Shown here: piece by piece, positions 54,088-64,000 of the stretch
Layout: the number at the start of each line of letters is the position of its first letter
Position numbering within the stretch: position 1 is the stretch's first letter
NCBI GenBank assembly: GCA_963210315.1
Contig: OY723263.1
Coordinates: forward strand, 868,001-932,000
DNA from: Rhynchopus euleeides
Lineage: Eukaryota > Euglenozoa > Diplonemea > Diplonemida > Diplonemidae
Reading direction: 5' to 3'
DNA: 64,000 nucleotides
Translations under genes and position numbers: made by a program
The notes under the pieces: model-generated
What the model saw: the letters and a program-made list of their open reading frames with translations, nothing else
The model's database searches: none
What the model was told of the DNA's origin: nothing

Positions 54088-57000
54088 TCACATCTCGTCA
54101 TACGAATCCATCGCTGCCATGTCCATCAGCATCAGACGCGCTTGCGACTCTGACATGGTCCCCTCGGCGACGTTGTGGGCGACGCCCGATATCAGGGTTC
54201 TATCCACTTTCGGGAACTCTGCAGCGAAGAGCTGCACCAGGGCCTGCGGGTCGGCGCCTGGCTTGGAGCCCACTGGAGGGGTGGCAGGGAGGCTGGGTAG
54301 GGCAGGTGTGGGCGGCTTCGCAGGGGGCGATGGGGAGCGGCGCGGCGACAGCGAGAGAGGTGTGGCTGCAGAGCGCGCGACAGATGCCCCAGGGGTCCGC
54401 CGCACGGATGGCAGCGCGTCGAAGTTGCTGCGTGGCGATGCCGCCCGTGGCGTGCCTGCTGTCTGCAGCTTCCACTGCGCGGCAGTCGCGCGTGCCTCCG
54501 CATCCTCGATGCCTTTCCGGAACATGGCAGCGGTGAGCCAGTCAGGGGGGCTGTCCACAATCACCAGCTTCAGGCTGTCCCCCACCCACTCCTCCCCACA
54601 GGTGTCGGACACCAGGTATTCTTCGGCAGCGCCGCTCCACAGCAGGCGGAGGCGCACGCCGAGCGGGCGGCCGTCGTCCTCCTTCTCGCCCGCCTCCATG
54701 GACCAGTAGCCCTCGCTGCGGCCACGCCCGAAGGAGCCGTCGACAAAGAGGGAGAGGGACTCGCCGCCCCACTCGGGGTGTTCGGCCTTGTACACCGCTT
54801 CGCTGTGCCCTGCCAGCTGCGAGGTGAGGCGTGCGATGGTGGAGCGCAGGTCTGCTTCCGTCTCGCGTGCCTCCGCCTCGACAGCCTCGGCGTGGCGGCG
54901 CAGCGACAGCGCCTCTGCCTCCTTCTCGTTCAGGTCTGCAGACCAGCGCGAGGCGTCACGCACAGCGCTGCGTGCATCTGCATCCATTGTGGCAGCAGCG
55001 CCCTCTGCTGCCTGCAGGCGCGACAGGAGGCGTGTGTATTCCTCTTTCGAGGGGCGGCCCTCGATTTTGGCCACATGTGCTTCTGATTCAGCGAGCAGCG
55101 CCCGCAGCGAGGCGGTCTCGCCCTGCAGGCGTGCGACCTGTGCCTCGTAGTCGCTGGACTTGAGGCGCAGCGCCTCTGCGTCGGCAGAGGCGTTGGCAAC
55201 CTCGGCCTGCATGCCGGACATCACCTCCTGCTGCAGGCGCCGTGCTGCCTGGTACACCTCGCACTGCTTGCACTGCGCGGGGTCTACTGGCTCAGGGACA
55301 CGCATCGTCAACTCTTCAGAAAGCGCGGTGCAGCGTGTGTGCAGATCAGCTACCTCGCGCTGGCTTCGCCTGTCGGCGGTGCGGGCCTCCTCGGCAGTGC
55401 GGGTCATGTCGGCCAGCCGTGCCTGTGTGGTCTGCAGGTCCTCTGCCAGTGTTTCCAGCTCTCCCCTGACAGCATCCTCGCGTTCCTCAGCAGTCGCCTT
55501 GTCGCGAACGGCCGCCACTAAGTCTGAGTGTAGGATCTTCAACTGCATGAGAGCCCCGTCGCGTTCTGAGGCAAGGCGCTTGTGCATCAGGCCTGCCTCG
55601 GCGAAATCCTCGTCGCGCTGCTTGCGTGTGCCGTGCAGTTCGTCAAGCACTGTCTTCTTGTCGTGTGCCAGCTCGTCTGCTTGCAGCTTGAGGCGCTGGA
55701 AGTTTCCGGAATGTGCAATCGACACGGCTTCCAGTTCCTCAAACCGTGCCCTCTCGGCCTCGAGATCGCGGGTCAGGGTGTTGACGTGATTGGTCAGCTG
55801 CACGACGTGGGCGTCGCTGGAGGCCAGCTGCTCCTTCACCCGCAGCGACTCTTCCTGGTGGTGGCGGATGCCCTCCTGGCGCTGGGAGCTTTCTTCCGTC
55901 TGTGCCTTCACCGCCTCACCGAGACTGACTGCCGCCTGCTGCAGCTGTGTGCGAGACCGTGTCGCCTCATCGCCCAATTTTTCGATGCGATCCTTGCCCC
56001 TTGCCAGCGCATCCTGCAGCTTTGAAACCTCAATGCCGTGTACATGCGCTGCCTGATCAGCCTCCTCCTCACGCACCTTCAGCCCCCGCTCCAGCCGCGC
56101 CACCTCACCCCGGAGCCTCCGCAACTCGCTGTTCGTCGCTTCCAGCTCCTGTGACACACGCGTGTACTCATCACGGTACCACGTGTGCTCCTGTGATTCA
56201 GCGCGCAGTGTTTCAAGGTTGAGGTTCGACGTGCGTATCTGTGCCTGAAGGGCATCGACCTGTCCGCTCTTGGCGCTTGCCGTCGCCTGCGCTGCATGCA
56301 GGGAGGCGGCCATTTGGTCAATCTCAACACCTGACTGCCTGAGGGCATTCTTCAGCTGCTGCTCGCGATCTTCGAATACACTGATCTTCTTCTCGAGCAC
56401 AATCACCTCGCCAGAAGCATCGCCACGCATGCTTGCCTCACTCTTCCACAGCTCGGCCTCTGCAAGGGCGGAGTCAAGCTCCTTCCGCAGCTGCTCGACC
56501 TCTGCATCGTTGCAGGCGTTGGGTGCCTCTGGCTCTGCATCGGTCAGCGTCGACCCATCCCGTGTGTCTGGCCGCCGCTTGTCCGGCAGCACCTCAAGGG
56601 TCCGAGGCTCCGGCGTGCGCGGCTGCAGCACAGCCACCTCTGGGGTGGACGGTGCACGCCGCAGACTCGCCGCCGACTCACGCTCGGCTGCAGCTGTGGC
56701 TGCAGCAGCTGCCTCATTCGCTGCCGCCAGCTCCCGCTCCAGATCCGCGACGCGCGCCTTCAGTGCGATACATGCGTGCGCTTCGTCAGCAATCCTCTGG
56801 TTCAGCGCCTCTATCGTGGCCAGACTGCCGCGCTTCTCCTCCAGGCAGCGGTCATACTGCTGAACAATCCCGGTGTACTGTGTCAGTGCAGGTTGGGGCA
56901 CTCGCAGTGTCAAGGCATACCTTGTCGTTGAGCTCTCCGATCTCCACCTGCTTCTGGGCACGCACCTCCTCCAACTCGTGGTGCAGGTCCTCCGAAGCAC

Positions 57001-57655
57001 GCTGCTGGCTGGTCTCAATCTCGACCCGCGACTTGGCACGCTCACTATCCAGCGTTGCACGTACCTCTGTAATGAGGAGATCACGCTCAGACTTTGCAGC
57101 CTCCTTCGCCGCCTCTGCAATGGACACGGCAATGTCACGCTCGCGCTCTGCCAACTGACGCACCACCTCACTCTCACGCTGCATCTCCCCGTAGTTGCTG
57201 GACTGCGTTGCAAGGGCATTGGTCGACTCATCGAGCTGGTTCTGCAAGGTCTTCGAACGATCCCGCAGCGTCTCGACCTGCGCCACGCCATGCGGTGTGA
57301 CAACGTACTGCGGCAACGCGACATACCTCCTGCTGCAGAGCCTCCTCGCTGTGGCGCATCTTCTCCAGCTGCTCCTCGAGCAGCACGATGCGGCGGGCCG
57401 AGGCGTCGCGCTCGCTGCACATCAGAAGATCTTGCGCCTCCTTCTCCTCCGCCGCAAGGCACTCCTCCTGTGGGTGAGGGGGCAGGGTATGTCGGCTTGG
57501 CCCCGATGCAGCCACGCACCGCCGCGGTGCCTCGTGATGCAGGTGCTTGTTGTGCATACCTCGCTGCGCTCATGGTGCCACTCCTCCTGAAGGCGATTCG
57601 ACAGGGCCAGCATCTCCTCTGCCAGGATGCGGGTCAGGTTCTGCGTGTTCTCCAT
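54088..57655 (-). CDS. long coiled-coil protein with CUE-like C-terminus, four exons
   Basis: Exons on the minus strand are 57655-57560, 57467-57327, 57277-56921 and 56877-54088 (1127 residues). Introns of 92, 49 and 43 nt start GTATGC, GTATGT and GTATGC. They end CACCCACAG, GGCGCAG and CTGACACAG. All exon boundaries keep frame and remove low-quality sequence, while reading straight through also happens to stay open for part of the way. Residues 1 to about 900 are almost continuous heptad coiled coil. About 900-977 is a compact segment with Trp and alternating hydrophobics (SLSLFVDGSFGRGRSEGYW onward). A basic Ser/Pro linker leads to a CUE/UBA-like end (LVQLFAAEFPKVDRTLISG; then SESQARLMLMDMA). 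The architecture suggests a structural or tethering protein of centrosome, Golgi or cilium. No specific orthologue was recognised. The neighbouring gene upstream is also a coiled-coil protein. Confidence 0.85.
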
Positions 57656-58002
57656 GCTGAGGCACGACCACTGTCGACAGGGTGCAGGGTGAAGGCTTGG
57701 TATCGTATTAAACTCTTTGGGTGGTCATACTGTGAAGACGACCCATTGAACTACTAAGTGAGGTTGGGCAACTTCAGGCGAGTTAAATGAGTTCCGCCTG
57801 CGTTCGAGTGGAGGGACGCTTGTCCTGATTGCAGATGCCGGGCCAACCAACAGGGTTCACAAACATGGTCTCAGTGGTATCTTCAGAACCTTTTGGTGAT
57901 GCAGAATATCATTCTGACCTTGGGACAGGGTGCCAGACGGTACAAATAACTACCGCGCCTCAAGTCGTGACGGTCCGAGGAATCCAAGGGGAGGACGAAC
58001 TG
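57656..58002. other. short intergenic gap, nothing recognised
   Basis: About 350 bp between the coiled-coil gene start and the stop of the next gene. No repeat or gene seen. Confidence 0.6.
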
Positions 58003-58947
58003 CTACGCACCGCTCAAAACTGACGGCTGCTTTGCAAATCGCACTCTCTGTGTTACTCCAAAGCCATTGTAGCCTTTTTGCCAATCTGAAAGAACAGCGG
58101 TGCATACCTCCTCCACCTCCCCTGTCGCATGGTCAAAGCGGGTATACAGCTCGCTGTACTCCAGCCGCCTCAGAGCATCGACATGCGACACGCGCCTCTC
58201 GAGCTCCTCGGCCTGCTGAGACTTCCGCTCCAACTCCTTCGTATGCCGCGACAGCGCCTCCTGCAGCTGAGTCTTCGCCTGCGACTCACGCTTCTTCATG
58301 TCGTCCTTCTGCAGCTCAGACTGCCGCGACTTGTCCCGGGCTTCGCGCAGCTGCTTCTGCGTCAGCTGAATCATCGACGCAGCCGACGCCAGCTGCTCCT
58401 GGATACCCTCCGGGGGCGCCTCCTCACGCACAACTTGCTGTTCCGCCGGCCGCTCTGCCAGCTCTGCAATGCGGGCATCGCGCTCTTCGATCTGCGACTG
58501 CAGCTGTGCCAGCTCCAGCCTTTGCAGGATTGTGTCAGCCTTATGCACGGGGCCCGCACGCCCCATGTCAAGCAGGGCCGCATGCACGCTCTCCACCAGA
58601 CGCCATGTGTGCCGGTAAGACACAAGCAGCGTGGTGGACACCACGGGTATCATCACAGAGGAGTATGGCCCAGGCGAGAGAAGCGGGGGTGGCGGAGGTG
58701 GCGGCGATGGCGGAGATGGCGACGCGGGGGACTCGGCAAGGCGACCCCGGTGCACGGAAACCGTCTGCCCCAAGGAGCGCATCAGCACAGCGGCCTCCCG
58801 TGCCCCCTCCTCGGTCTCGAAGGTGATCTGGGCACAGCCCCCTTCGGCCCTGACCCACACACCCTCCACAGGCGCCAGCAGAGCGACAAGCTCCTGCTTC
58901 CCCCAACCCGCGGGCAGCGAGATGTCGAAGCTGGGCCCTTGGCTCAT
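58003..58947 (-). CDS. coiled-coil protein with RRM-like N-terminus, two exons
   Basis: Exon 1 (58947-58108) ends at a GTATGCA donor. A 60-nt intron ends GTAACACAG, and exon 2 (58047-58003) adds RVRFAKQPSVLSGA and a stop, for 294 residues. Residues about 5-65 (FDISLPAGWGKQELVALL; then AQITFETEEGAREAA) have the alternating pattern of an RRM-like fold but lack aromatic RNP residues. A Pro-run (PPPPPP) is followed by a hydrophobic stretch (MIPVVSTTLLVSY) and then a coiled coil from about 135 to 270. It lies upstream of the long coiled-coil gene in the same orientation. Function is unknown. Confidence 0.75.
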   Translation of the reverse strand: MSQGPSFDISLPAGWGKQELVALLAPVEGVWVRAEGGCAQITFETEEGAREAAVLMRSLGQTVSVHRGRLAESPASPSPPSPPPPPPPLLSPGPYSSVMIPVVSTTLLVSYRHTWRLVESVHAALLDMGRAGPVHKADTILQRLELAQLQSQIEERDARIAELAERPAEQQVVREEAPPEGIQEQLASAASMIQLTQKQLREARDKSRQSELQKDDMKKRESQAKTQLQEALSRHTKELERKSQQAEELERRVSHVDALRRLEYSELYTRFDHATGEVEEVCTAVLSDWQKGYNGFGVTQRVRFAKQPSVLSGA

Positions 58948-59359
58948 TGCGCCTCTCTGTTAGGACATGGTCCGATGGGAGGGAGGGGCTGCGCGCTGTG
59001 TGTAGGCCTGGGGTGTGAGGGTGGGCCTGGCAGTGGTGATAGCGAGAAGGGGTAGGGCGGCGATAACGTCAGCACTGTGCGAGCTTTGGGAGGTAGATAG
59101 GGGCGGGGGGGGTGGGGGTGGGGTATGGTGTTCAGGTACCATATGACGTTGCGTTTGCAGAATTCTCAGAACTCAACGGAATCGCCAAGCTTTTATGACG
59201 GGATCAAGAGTAGGTGGTGCTGGAAAGCACCACATATCACCGCAGGGATGATGTGTAATTGTCTGTCAAATCCACCTGTTGACTGCCACTCAGTGACACT
59301 ATCGAGCTGCGCCGATCCCGAGCTACTGATTCAGCCCCAGCACAGTCGGGCTCCCGCTG
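58948..59359. other. intergenic gap, nothing recognised
   Basis: About 410 bp with a G-rich stretch near 59100. No gene seen. Confidence 0.55.
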
Positions 59360-60103
59360 TTACAATTCTAATGAAAGCCTCGCACGTAATGAATGGCGTT
59401 TCGGGTCTTCCGGTTGCGGGGAAGGCTGTGGCGCTGTTTTTACCCCGAGGATCTCCCGGCACATCACAGCAAGGATGTGGTTCATAAAAGGCGACAGGAG
59501 TGTGTTTTTCCGCGAACACGCCGACACGAAGTCGTTAAATGTCATATAATGCACAGAGGCATCGGCGGAGGACGTCGCGGAGTTGCGCAGGATGCCAGCC
59601 ATTACGCCAATCTGGTCGCGACAGGGGAGATGGTTGTTGCTTTTTGAACCGTTCAGCGCATGCTGTGCAGCTTCGATGTCATCCTTGCTGATCCGGCCTG
59701 TGCTGTTGACATCGAAAAGCCGGAAGCACGACTGAAGCAGCGTGAAGTGGTGGCCCCCGTTAATAAACCCGTCGATGGCATCGCAGAATTCGCCGGGGTC
59801 GACAAACCCGTCGCCATCAGAGTCAAACTTGCCGTACAGATCTTCATGGTAGCGCTCCTCCACACCGATAGCGCGCATGACCTCACAGAAGGCGGGGGGG
59901 TCCAGGTTGAGATTTGCATCCGCATGGCGTTCCATCAGCTCGTACACTGTCCCAAGGCATGTTTTGTCGAACTTCACGCTCTGCGCTTTTTTAAGACGTT
60001 TTGCCTTCCACTCCTGGTATACCTCGCGGCTGAGACCCTCATTCTGCTCTTCATCTCGAGGATCAGTCCAGTAGACGGCTCGAGTGTACGGGACATTCCC
60101 CAT
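59360..60103 (-). CDS. EF-hand calcium-binding protein, possibly N-myristoylated
   Basis: The ATG at 60103 gives MGNVPYTRAV and 247 residues; an in-frame ATG at 60130 is the alternative. Gly at position 2 and Asn at 3 would suit N-myristoylation, though position 6 is Tyr rather than the favoured Ser/Thr. A helix rich in Lys/Arg (EWKAKRLKKAQSVKF) precedes one canonical EF-hand loop (D94 to E105, DSDGDGFVDPGE) and a second, weaker loop (D131 to D142, DVNSTGRISKDD). The C-terminal 80 residues contain no clear further EF-hand. The size and order are reminiscent of calcineurin B or calcineurin-B-like sensors, but the long N-terminal extension differs. Expected role: calcium-dependent regulation of a partner protein. 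Confidence 0.8.
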   Translation of the reverse strand: MGNVPYTRAVYWTDPRDEEQNEGLSREVYQEWKAKRLKKAQSVKFDKTCLGTVYELMERHADANLNLDPPAFCEVMRAIGVEERYHEDLYGKFDSDGDGFVDPGEFCDAIDGFINGGHHFTLLQSCFRLFDVNSTGRISKDDIEAAQHALNGSKSNNHLPCRDQIGVMAGILRNSATSSADASVHYMTFNDFVSACSRKNTLLSPFMNHILAVMCREILGVKTAPQPSPQPEDPKRHSLRARLSLEL

Positions 60104-61206
60104 ACGGCCTGGAGGATGGTTGCGTGGCACTCAATCATGAAGAAAAGAAGGCGACTTGTTGAGCGCTCAGCCGCGGTGCAAACAGCAAGTGATGAACATG
60201 CGTGTAGGCATTGCGTCACACGCAGGAGAAGAGATGGGCGGATGGCAGGGGATGGTGTTCAGTTCTCAGCAGTTACTTTGGTTTGTTCAGGGGGGTGTGT
60301 TCCTAGTTCTTTCTTGCTTACTTTGAATTCTTTGTTAACGACGACGGGGCACAGCGCGATCTTTGCTCGCGCAGACTTTGCGCAGACAAAGACACAACAT
60401 AACTGGTTCGGCCAATGCGAGCCACTTCTTCGGTGGGCATCGCATTGATCACTCTTGGCACGATCTCCACCATTAGAGGGGCTGGGGGGGATGGGATTCT
60501 CTTTACGCACGCACCCACTGAACCCACCACTCATGTGATCTAGGGGTCCTCTTTAACAAACCCCACATGGCATGGATTCTACCTAACAGGCAGCACCCCC
60601 GATTTTTTGGGAATTCTCTCACAGCAACAACACCTCTCAGGGACAGTCTGGCAGGCAGAGCACAGTACTCTCCTTTTGAATGCTGATGATTTCTCTTCGG
60701 CTGGGAGTTGGGGGGGGGGGAGCTGACGCCACAAAAGGAAGAGGCGGTGTGTGGCTGAGATCGGGTATGTCCGCTCCAGCCAGGGTGTGAGGGGGCAACG
60801 GGCGTTGTGTGTCAGGGGGGGAAGCCACACGGGACAAAGCAAACGTATACCACCCCCCCCCCCCACCCCCCACCACCACCCCTCGACACCTTCTATGTTG
60901 ACACCTCTGCAGGGCCAGCGCAGGGAGAGCGTGGGCGTGTAGGGGGGTGTGCGGGGTGTGGGAACTGTGCGCCTTATTCACCTTACCCCCCCCCCCCCCG
61001 CCCCCGCCCACTCATTCGTTATCGTGTAAGACCAAAGAGGATATGACACACCAGCGCAAATCCCGGGTTCCCTTTAACCACCCCACCGCCACCCCCTCAC
61101 CACACCGCATCACGCACCCCCTCCCCCCCTTGTGCAATGAGGCTGCAGTCCCTGGCAGGAGGGGGGGTGCCGGCATGTCTCAGAGGATATTGGCGTCACA
61201 ACGCCT
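60104..61206. other. intergenic, no supported gene
   Basis: Between the EF-hand gene and the IFT54 3' end. Contains G and C runs (60710, 60848, 60988) and no convincing frame. Confidence 0.5.
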
Positions 61207-62861
61207 CTAGCTTGCCACCATACGCAGTAGCGTTTCTACGATTTGGTCATTCTTCAGAATATTCGCACGTGTCGTGTGGATCTTGTTCAGCTGTAGCAAA
61301 GGAGAGTATGTGTGGCGTGTTTGCGATATCATGTCGTGTGAGGAGAGGAACGTGGGGGTGGGACAGCCGGAACAGTGAAGAGAACCCCCCCCCCCCCAAG
61401 GGGGCTGGTGGTGGGATGGTAACCGGCCCATCCCCTCATCTCCAACAAGAATTACGGCTGGTGGAGTTACGGCTGGATTGGCTGAGGGATCCCCGTGTTA
61501 AAGGCACAAAAGCACAACCGCCAACACACCTGGTCAGAGATCGCATCTTCAAGATCTTGTATCTGCGAATAGAGGGGCTGCAGCGACTCCTCTGTTGCGT
61601 GCTCAGCCTCCTGTGCCTGCACCTTTGTGTCCTGTGCCTGGCGCTGCCACACCGCCTTTTCACGCGACATCGAATCGAGGTCCTCTTGGAGATATTCAAA
61701 CGTCTTGCCCAGAGGGTTTGTGACCTTCACCAGCGACTGCAGCGAGTCCTTCAGCTTCGACACCTCTGTGGAGAACACCTCGCGCTCCTTCCCACCCCTG
61801 TTCCGCGTGGTCTGCAGGCGGATGCCCTCCGTACCCTCCTCCTGCCCGAGGCGGTCAGCCGCCTCCTTCGCGATGCGCTGCTTCTCCTCTTCGTCCGCCT
61901 TCTTTGCCGCAGCGAGGCGCGCCAGATACCCATCGCCATCGCCCCCTGCGATCGCCGTGCCGTCACCCCCCTGCAGCACGGGCACCTCGGTGGGGTCCTG
62001 CTCGTCCTCGCTGTCGGTGTCTAGGGTGCCCTTGCCCTCCTTCTTCTCGCCCTCCACCATCACACCCTGAGGCCCTTTGACTGTCTCCTGCTTCGCCTCC
62101 TTCGGCTTGGCCTTCTCTTCGCGTCTCTCGATAGGTGTTGGCTGTGCGGGCTGTGACTTTTCCGCTGGCGGCGGGGGGGCCGCCTCTGCACTCTCGTTCT
62201 GCATGTCGTCTTTGCTGGGTGCCGGCTGCTGCACCGGCTTCTCGTCGACAGGCTTCTCAACGGGCTGCGGCGCTTGCTGTGGCGGTGCCTGCTGTGCCTC
62301 CGGCTGCCCCACATCGCCACCTGAGGCTTGGGCAGTGGCTGCCGCTGCTGCTGCTGCTGCTGCTGCCGCTTCCTCCGCCGCCTTTGCCGCAGAATCACCA
62401 GCGGCGCTTTCACGCCTCGCCTGCTCTGCTTTGTCGGCAAAACGCGACAGCACCTTCGACACAGCCTTATCGCTCTTCTCGATGGGGATCTTGGTGGCTG
62501 CTGCCAGCTTCTGCAGAAACTCGTTGGTTGCCTGCGGCTCAAGCCCCGATACGATCTTGATGGGCTTTGCGGCGAGGGGCGGCTGCAGCTTGAGTGTGTA
62601 GTTGACGCTGCTGATGATCTTCTGCAGGAAGTGCACCTTCGCGTCCTTTTCCTGCACCTTTGTGGAGTCCATCTCGTCCGAAGTGTACAGCTTTGTAGCA
62701 AACCCGCTCGTCTTGATAACATTCGTCACGATGTCATGAAGGAATCGGAAGGGCGGCTTTTTCAGCAGCTTATCCGAGAGCTTTGGCGCCTTTATGATTG
62801 CACCGAGCTCTTTGCGGGTCTTTTCGAGCGACGCGGGGTCGATCTCTTCGGACCCTGACAT
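61207..62861 (-). CDS. IFT54: intraflagellar transport protein IFT54 (TRAF3IP1/MIP-T3 homologue), two exons
   Basis: Exon 1 (62861-61530) and exon 2 (61290-61207) join in phase 0 across a 239-nt intron (GTGTGTT ... TTGCTACAG), giving 471 residues. The ATG at 62861 fits the family N-terminus. The extra upstream Met at 62963 adds a low-quality leader. Residues 1 to about 130 form the calponin-homology-like MIP-T3 domain (LSDKLLKKPPFRFLHDIVTN; VHFLQKIISSV; AAKPIKIVSGLEP). The middle is a poly-Ala, Pro, Glu and Lys-rich linker. The C-terminal coiled coil (EYLQEDLDSM onward) continues across the splice into LNKIHTTRANILKNDQIVE, matching the end of vertebrate TRAF3IP1. Role: IFT-B peripheral subunit that links IFT20 to the complex and binds microtubules or tubulin, needed for cilium assembly. 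Confidence 0.93.
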
Positions 62862-63038
62862 GGTGCAGCCGGACAGGACCCCACGGCCCTCCCCTGTGTA
62901 TTGCTCTTCCTGCGGGCGGGAGGGTGTGGCGCTGATGCGAAACATAGCAACAAAGTCTTTCAATCACACATGACGTTCTGTACACAGGTTAGTTAACATG
63001 GGATGGGCTAACGCTCGTCGCATATCTACAACGAGGCA

Positions 63039-63542
63039 CTATGACCTCGCATCTTTTGCGGCTTGCTTTGCAGCCAGAACGCTTTGGCAGGCAGCGTGGT
63101 CGGCTTCAACTTCCAAGCGTTTTTCCTTCAGCATACCCGCCAGGTTCTCGAGGCGCTGCGCATGACCCTCCACAGCAGAGAGTGTGTGACGCGCTGACTC
63201 ACGTGCCCGAAACTTCGTTGCATTATCTGCAATATCACTCAGCCTTGTGCGTATGCTGTCAGTGATGAAGGCCACCATCGAAGATGTTATGTTGTCAAGG
63301 GCCATTTTTTCATTCTGCAGCGCGCTTTGAACATCTGCCCCATCGCTGCGCGCTAAAGCCGGCCCCCCAGAGAGATCCTTCCGCAGCAGTGCAATGTAGC
63401 TCTGCATGGCGGATGCGGCATCCCGCTGCATTCTCGCTTTCAGCCCGCCTTCATCCCCAGCCCCTTCCGAACCTTTATCATCACGCGCCCGTTTATGTGT
63501 TACTTCTCCTTCCGTCTCTGCCGAAGCACCTCGTTTCGGCAT
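63039..63542 (-). CDS. small coiled-coil protein, unknown
   Basis: The ATG at 63542 starts MPKRGASAETEGEVTHKRAR and gives 167 residues to a stop at 63039. The frame is open further to 63839, but that part is Cys/Gly/Pro-rich and looks non-coding. After a basic N-terminal segment that could act as a nuclear signal (PKRG, HKRAR) the rest is helical with heptads (NEKMALDNITSSMVAFITDS; LENLAGMLKEKRLEVEADHA). It sits 180 bp upstream of the IFT54 start in the same orientation. No family was recognised. Confidence 0.65.
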   Translation of the reverse strand: MPKRGASAETEGEVTHKRARDDKGSEGAGDEGGLKARMQRDAASAMQSYIALLRKDLSGGPALARSDGADVQSALQNEKMALDNITSSMVAFITDSIRTRLSDIADNATKFRARESARHTLSAVEGHAQRLENLAGMLKEKRLEVEADHAACQSVLAAKQAAKDARS

Positions 63543-64000
63543 CAGTCCCCTCGACCCTGTCCAACAGGATTGGGGCAAATGCAGTGACAAGGCGTCACCG
63601 CAACGGCAAGCCTCACTCCACGTCCGAAACGCACAATACCTACCGCCTTCCTGTGTTGAGGCCCTGTCAAGTGGTATTGTTTGAGAACCCGACAGCTTTA
63701 GACGTACGATTTCCTGTAATATTGGCTCTGCAAGACCCCCCCCTTTTCCCCCAACGGCACAGCTCCCTGCGTTGTGAGCACAGCCTCTCAATGAAGATAA
63801 CTGAGGTGGGGGGAAGGGGGGCGGCGGCTGGTTCGACACTACGCACTACAAAGATGCACTGCAGTGCAAGCCGTCGCGGCGCAACAGCATTGCCAGCATC
63901 GCCTTGATATATCAGCACAAAGGGCTAGCGAACGGATGATAGAGAAAAAAGACCTTGAGGGCAGCACGGCAGGCATCCGATTCACATGCAGACAAGCCGA
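63543..64000. other. right edge, no supported gene
   Basis: Upstream of the small coiled-coil gene; a CCTGTTGGACAG acceptor-like site lies close to its ATG. Nothing else is recognisable before the window ends. Confidence 0.5.

Overview
This window looks like nuclear DNA of a flagellated unicellular eukaryote. Genes are large and GC-rich. Several are interrupted by short GT-AG introns (43 to 239 nt, often starting GTATG and ending ACAG). The proteins are eukaryotic types: an ABCG half-transporter, a SHIP/OCRL-type inositol 5-phosphatase, a CDP-alcohol phosphotransferase and the ciliary protein IFT54. IFT54 implies that the cell builds a cilium. I cannot name the lineage. The short introns with branch-site-like ACACAG ends recall metamonads, and the single-strand gene array recalls euglenozoans, but neither is proven. 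No rRNA, tRNA or CRISPR was found.

Layout: every gene I can support is on the minus strand. From left to right they are: a partial PDZ plus four-helix membrane protein (edge to 1016); a catalytically degenerate ABCG protein with an inserted zinc-ribbon-like motif (2603-4735); an 1870-residue protein with Trp-Trp repeats, a PH-like region, an inositol 5-phosphatase and a C2-like end (7840-13452); a possible terminal exon (21341-21583); a choline/ethanolamine phosphotransferase in three exons (29253-30853); a small two-exon gene (43504-43935); a large protein with a duplicated domain (44932-47052); a B-box protein whose two exons (53307-53895 and 48058-48260) are separated by a 5.0 kb transposon-filled intron; a four-exon coiled-coil protein with a CUE-like tail (54088-57655); a two-exon coiled-coil protein (58003-58947); an EF-hand protein (59360-60103); IFT54 in two exons (61207-62861); and a small coiled-coil protein (63039-63542).

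Between genes, mostly from 13.5 to 43 kb, lies a repeat-rich landscape. Many non-autonomous terminal-inverted-repeat (TIR) elements sit at TA dinucleotides (5078-6527, 5185-5548, 13482-14757, 22723-23870, 23873-26864, 27346-27708, 36072-36229, 48312-53183, 48986-50166). One hAT-like element has an 8-bp target duplication (35981-36739). Several are nested in one another. A roughly 60-bp hairpin module occurs eleven times, mostly in pairs, and there are arrays of short palindromes and long G or C runs.

Taken together, membrane lipid metabolism (phosphotransferase, inositol phosphatase), membrane transport or scaffolding (ABCG, PDZ) and a right-hand block of coiled-coil, EF-hand and IFT proteins share the window. 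Functional coupling between them is inference only. The most notable items are the pseudo-ABCG with a zinc-ribbon insertion, the Trp-Trp repeat inositol phosphatase, and the host gene split by a nested transposon inside its intron.
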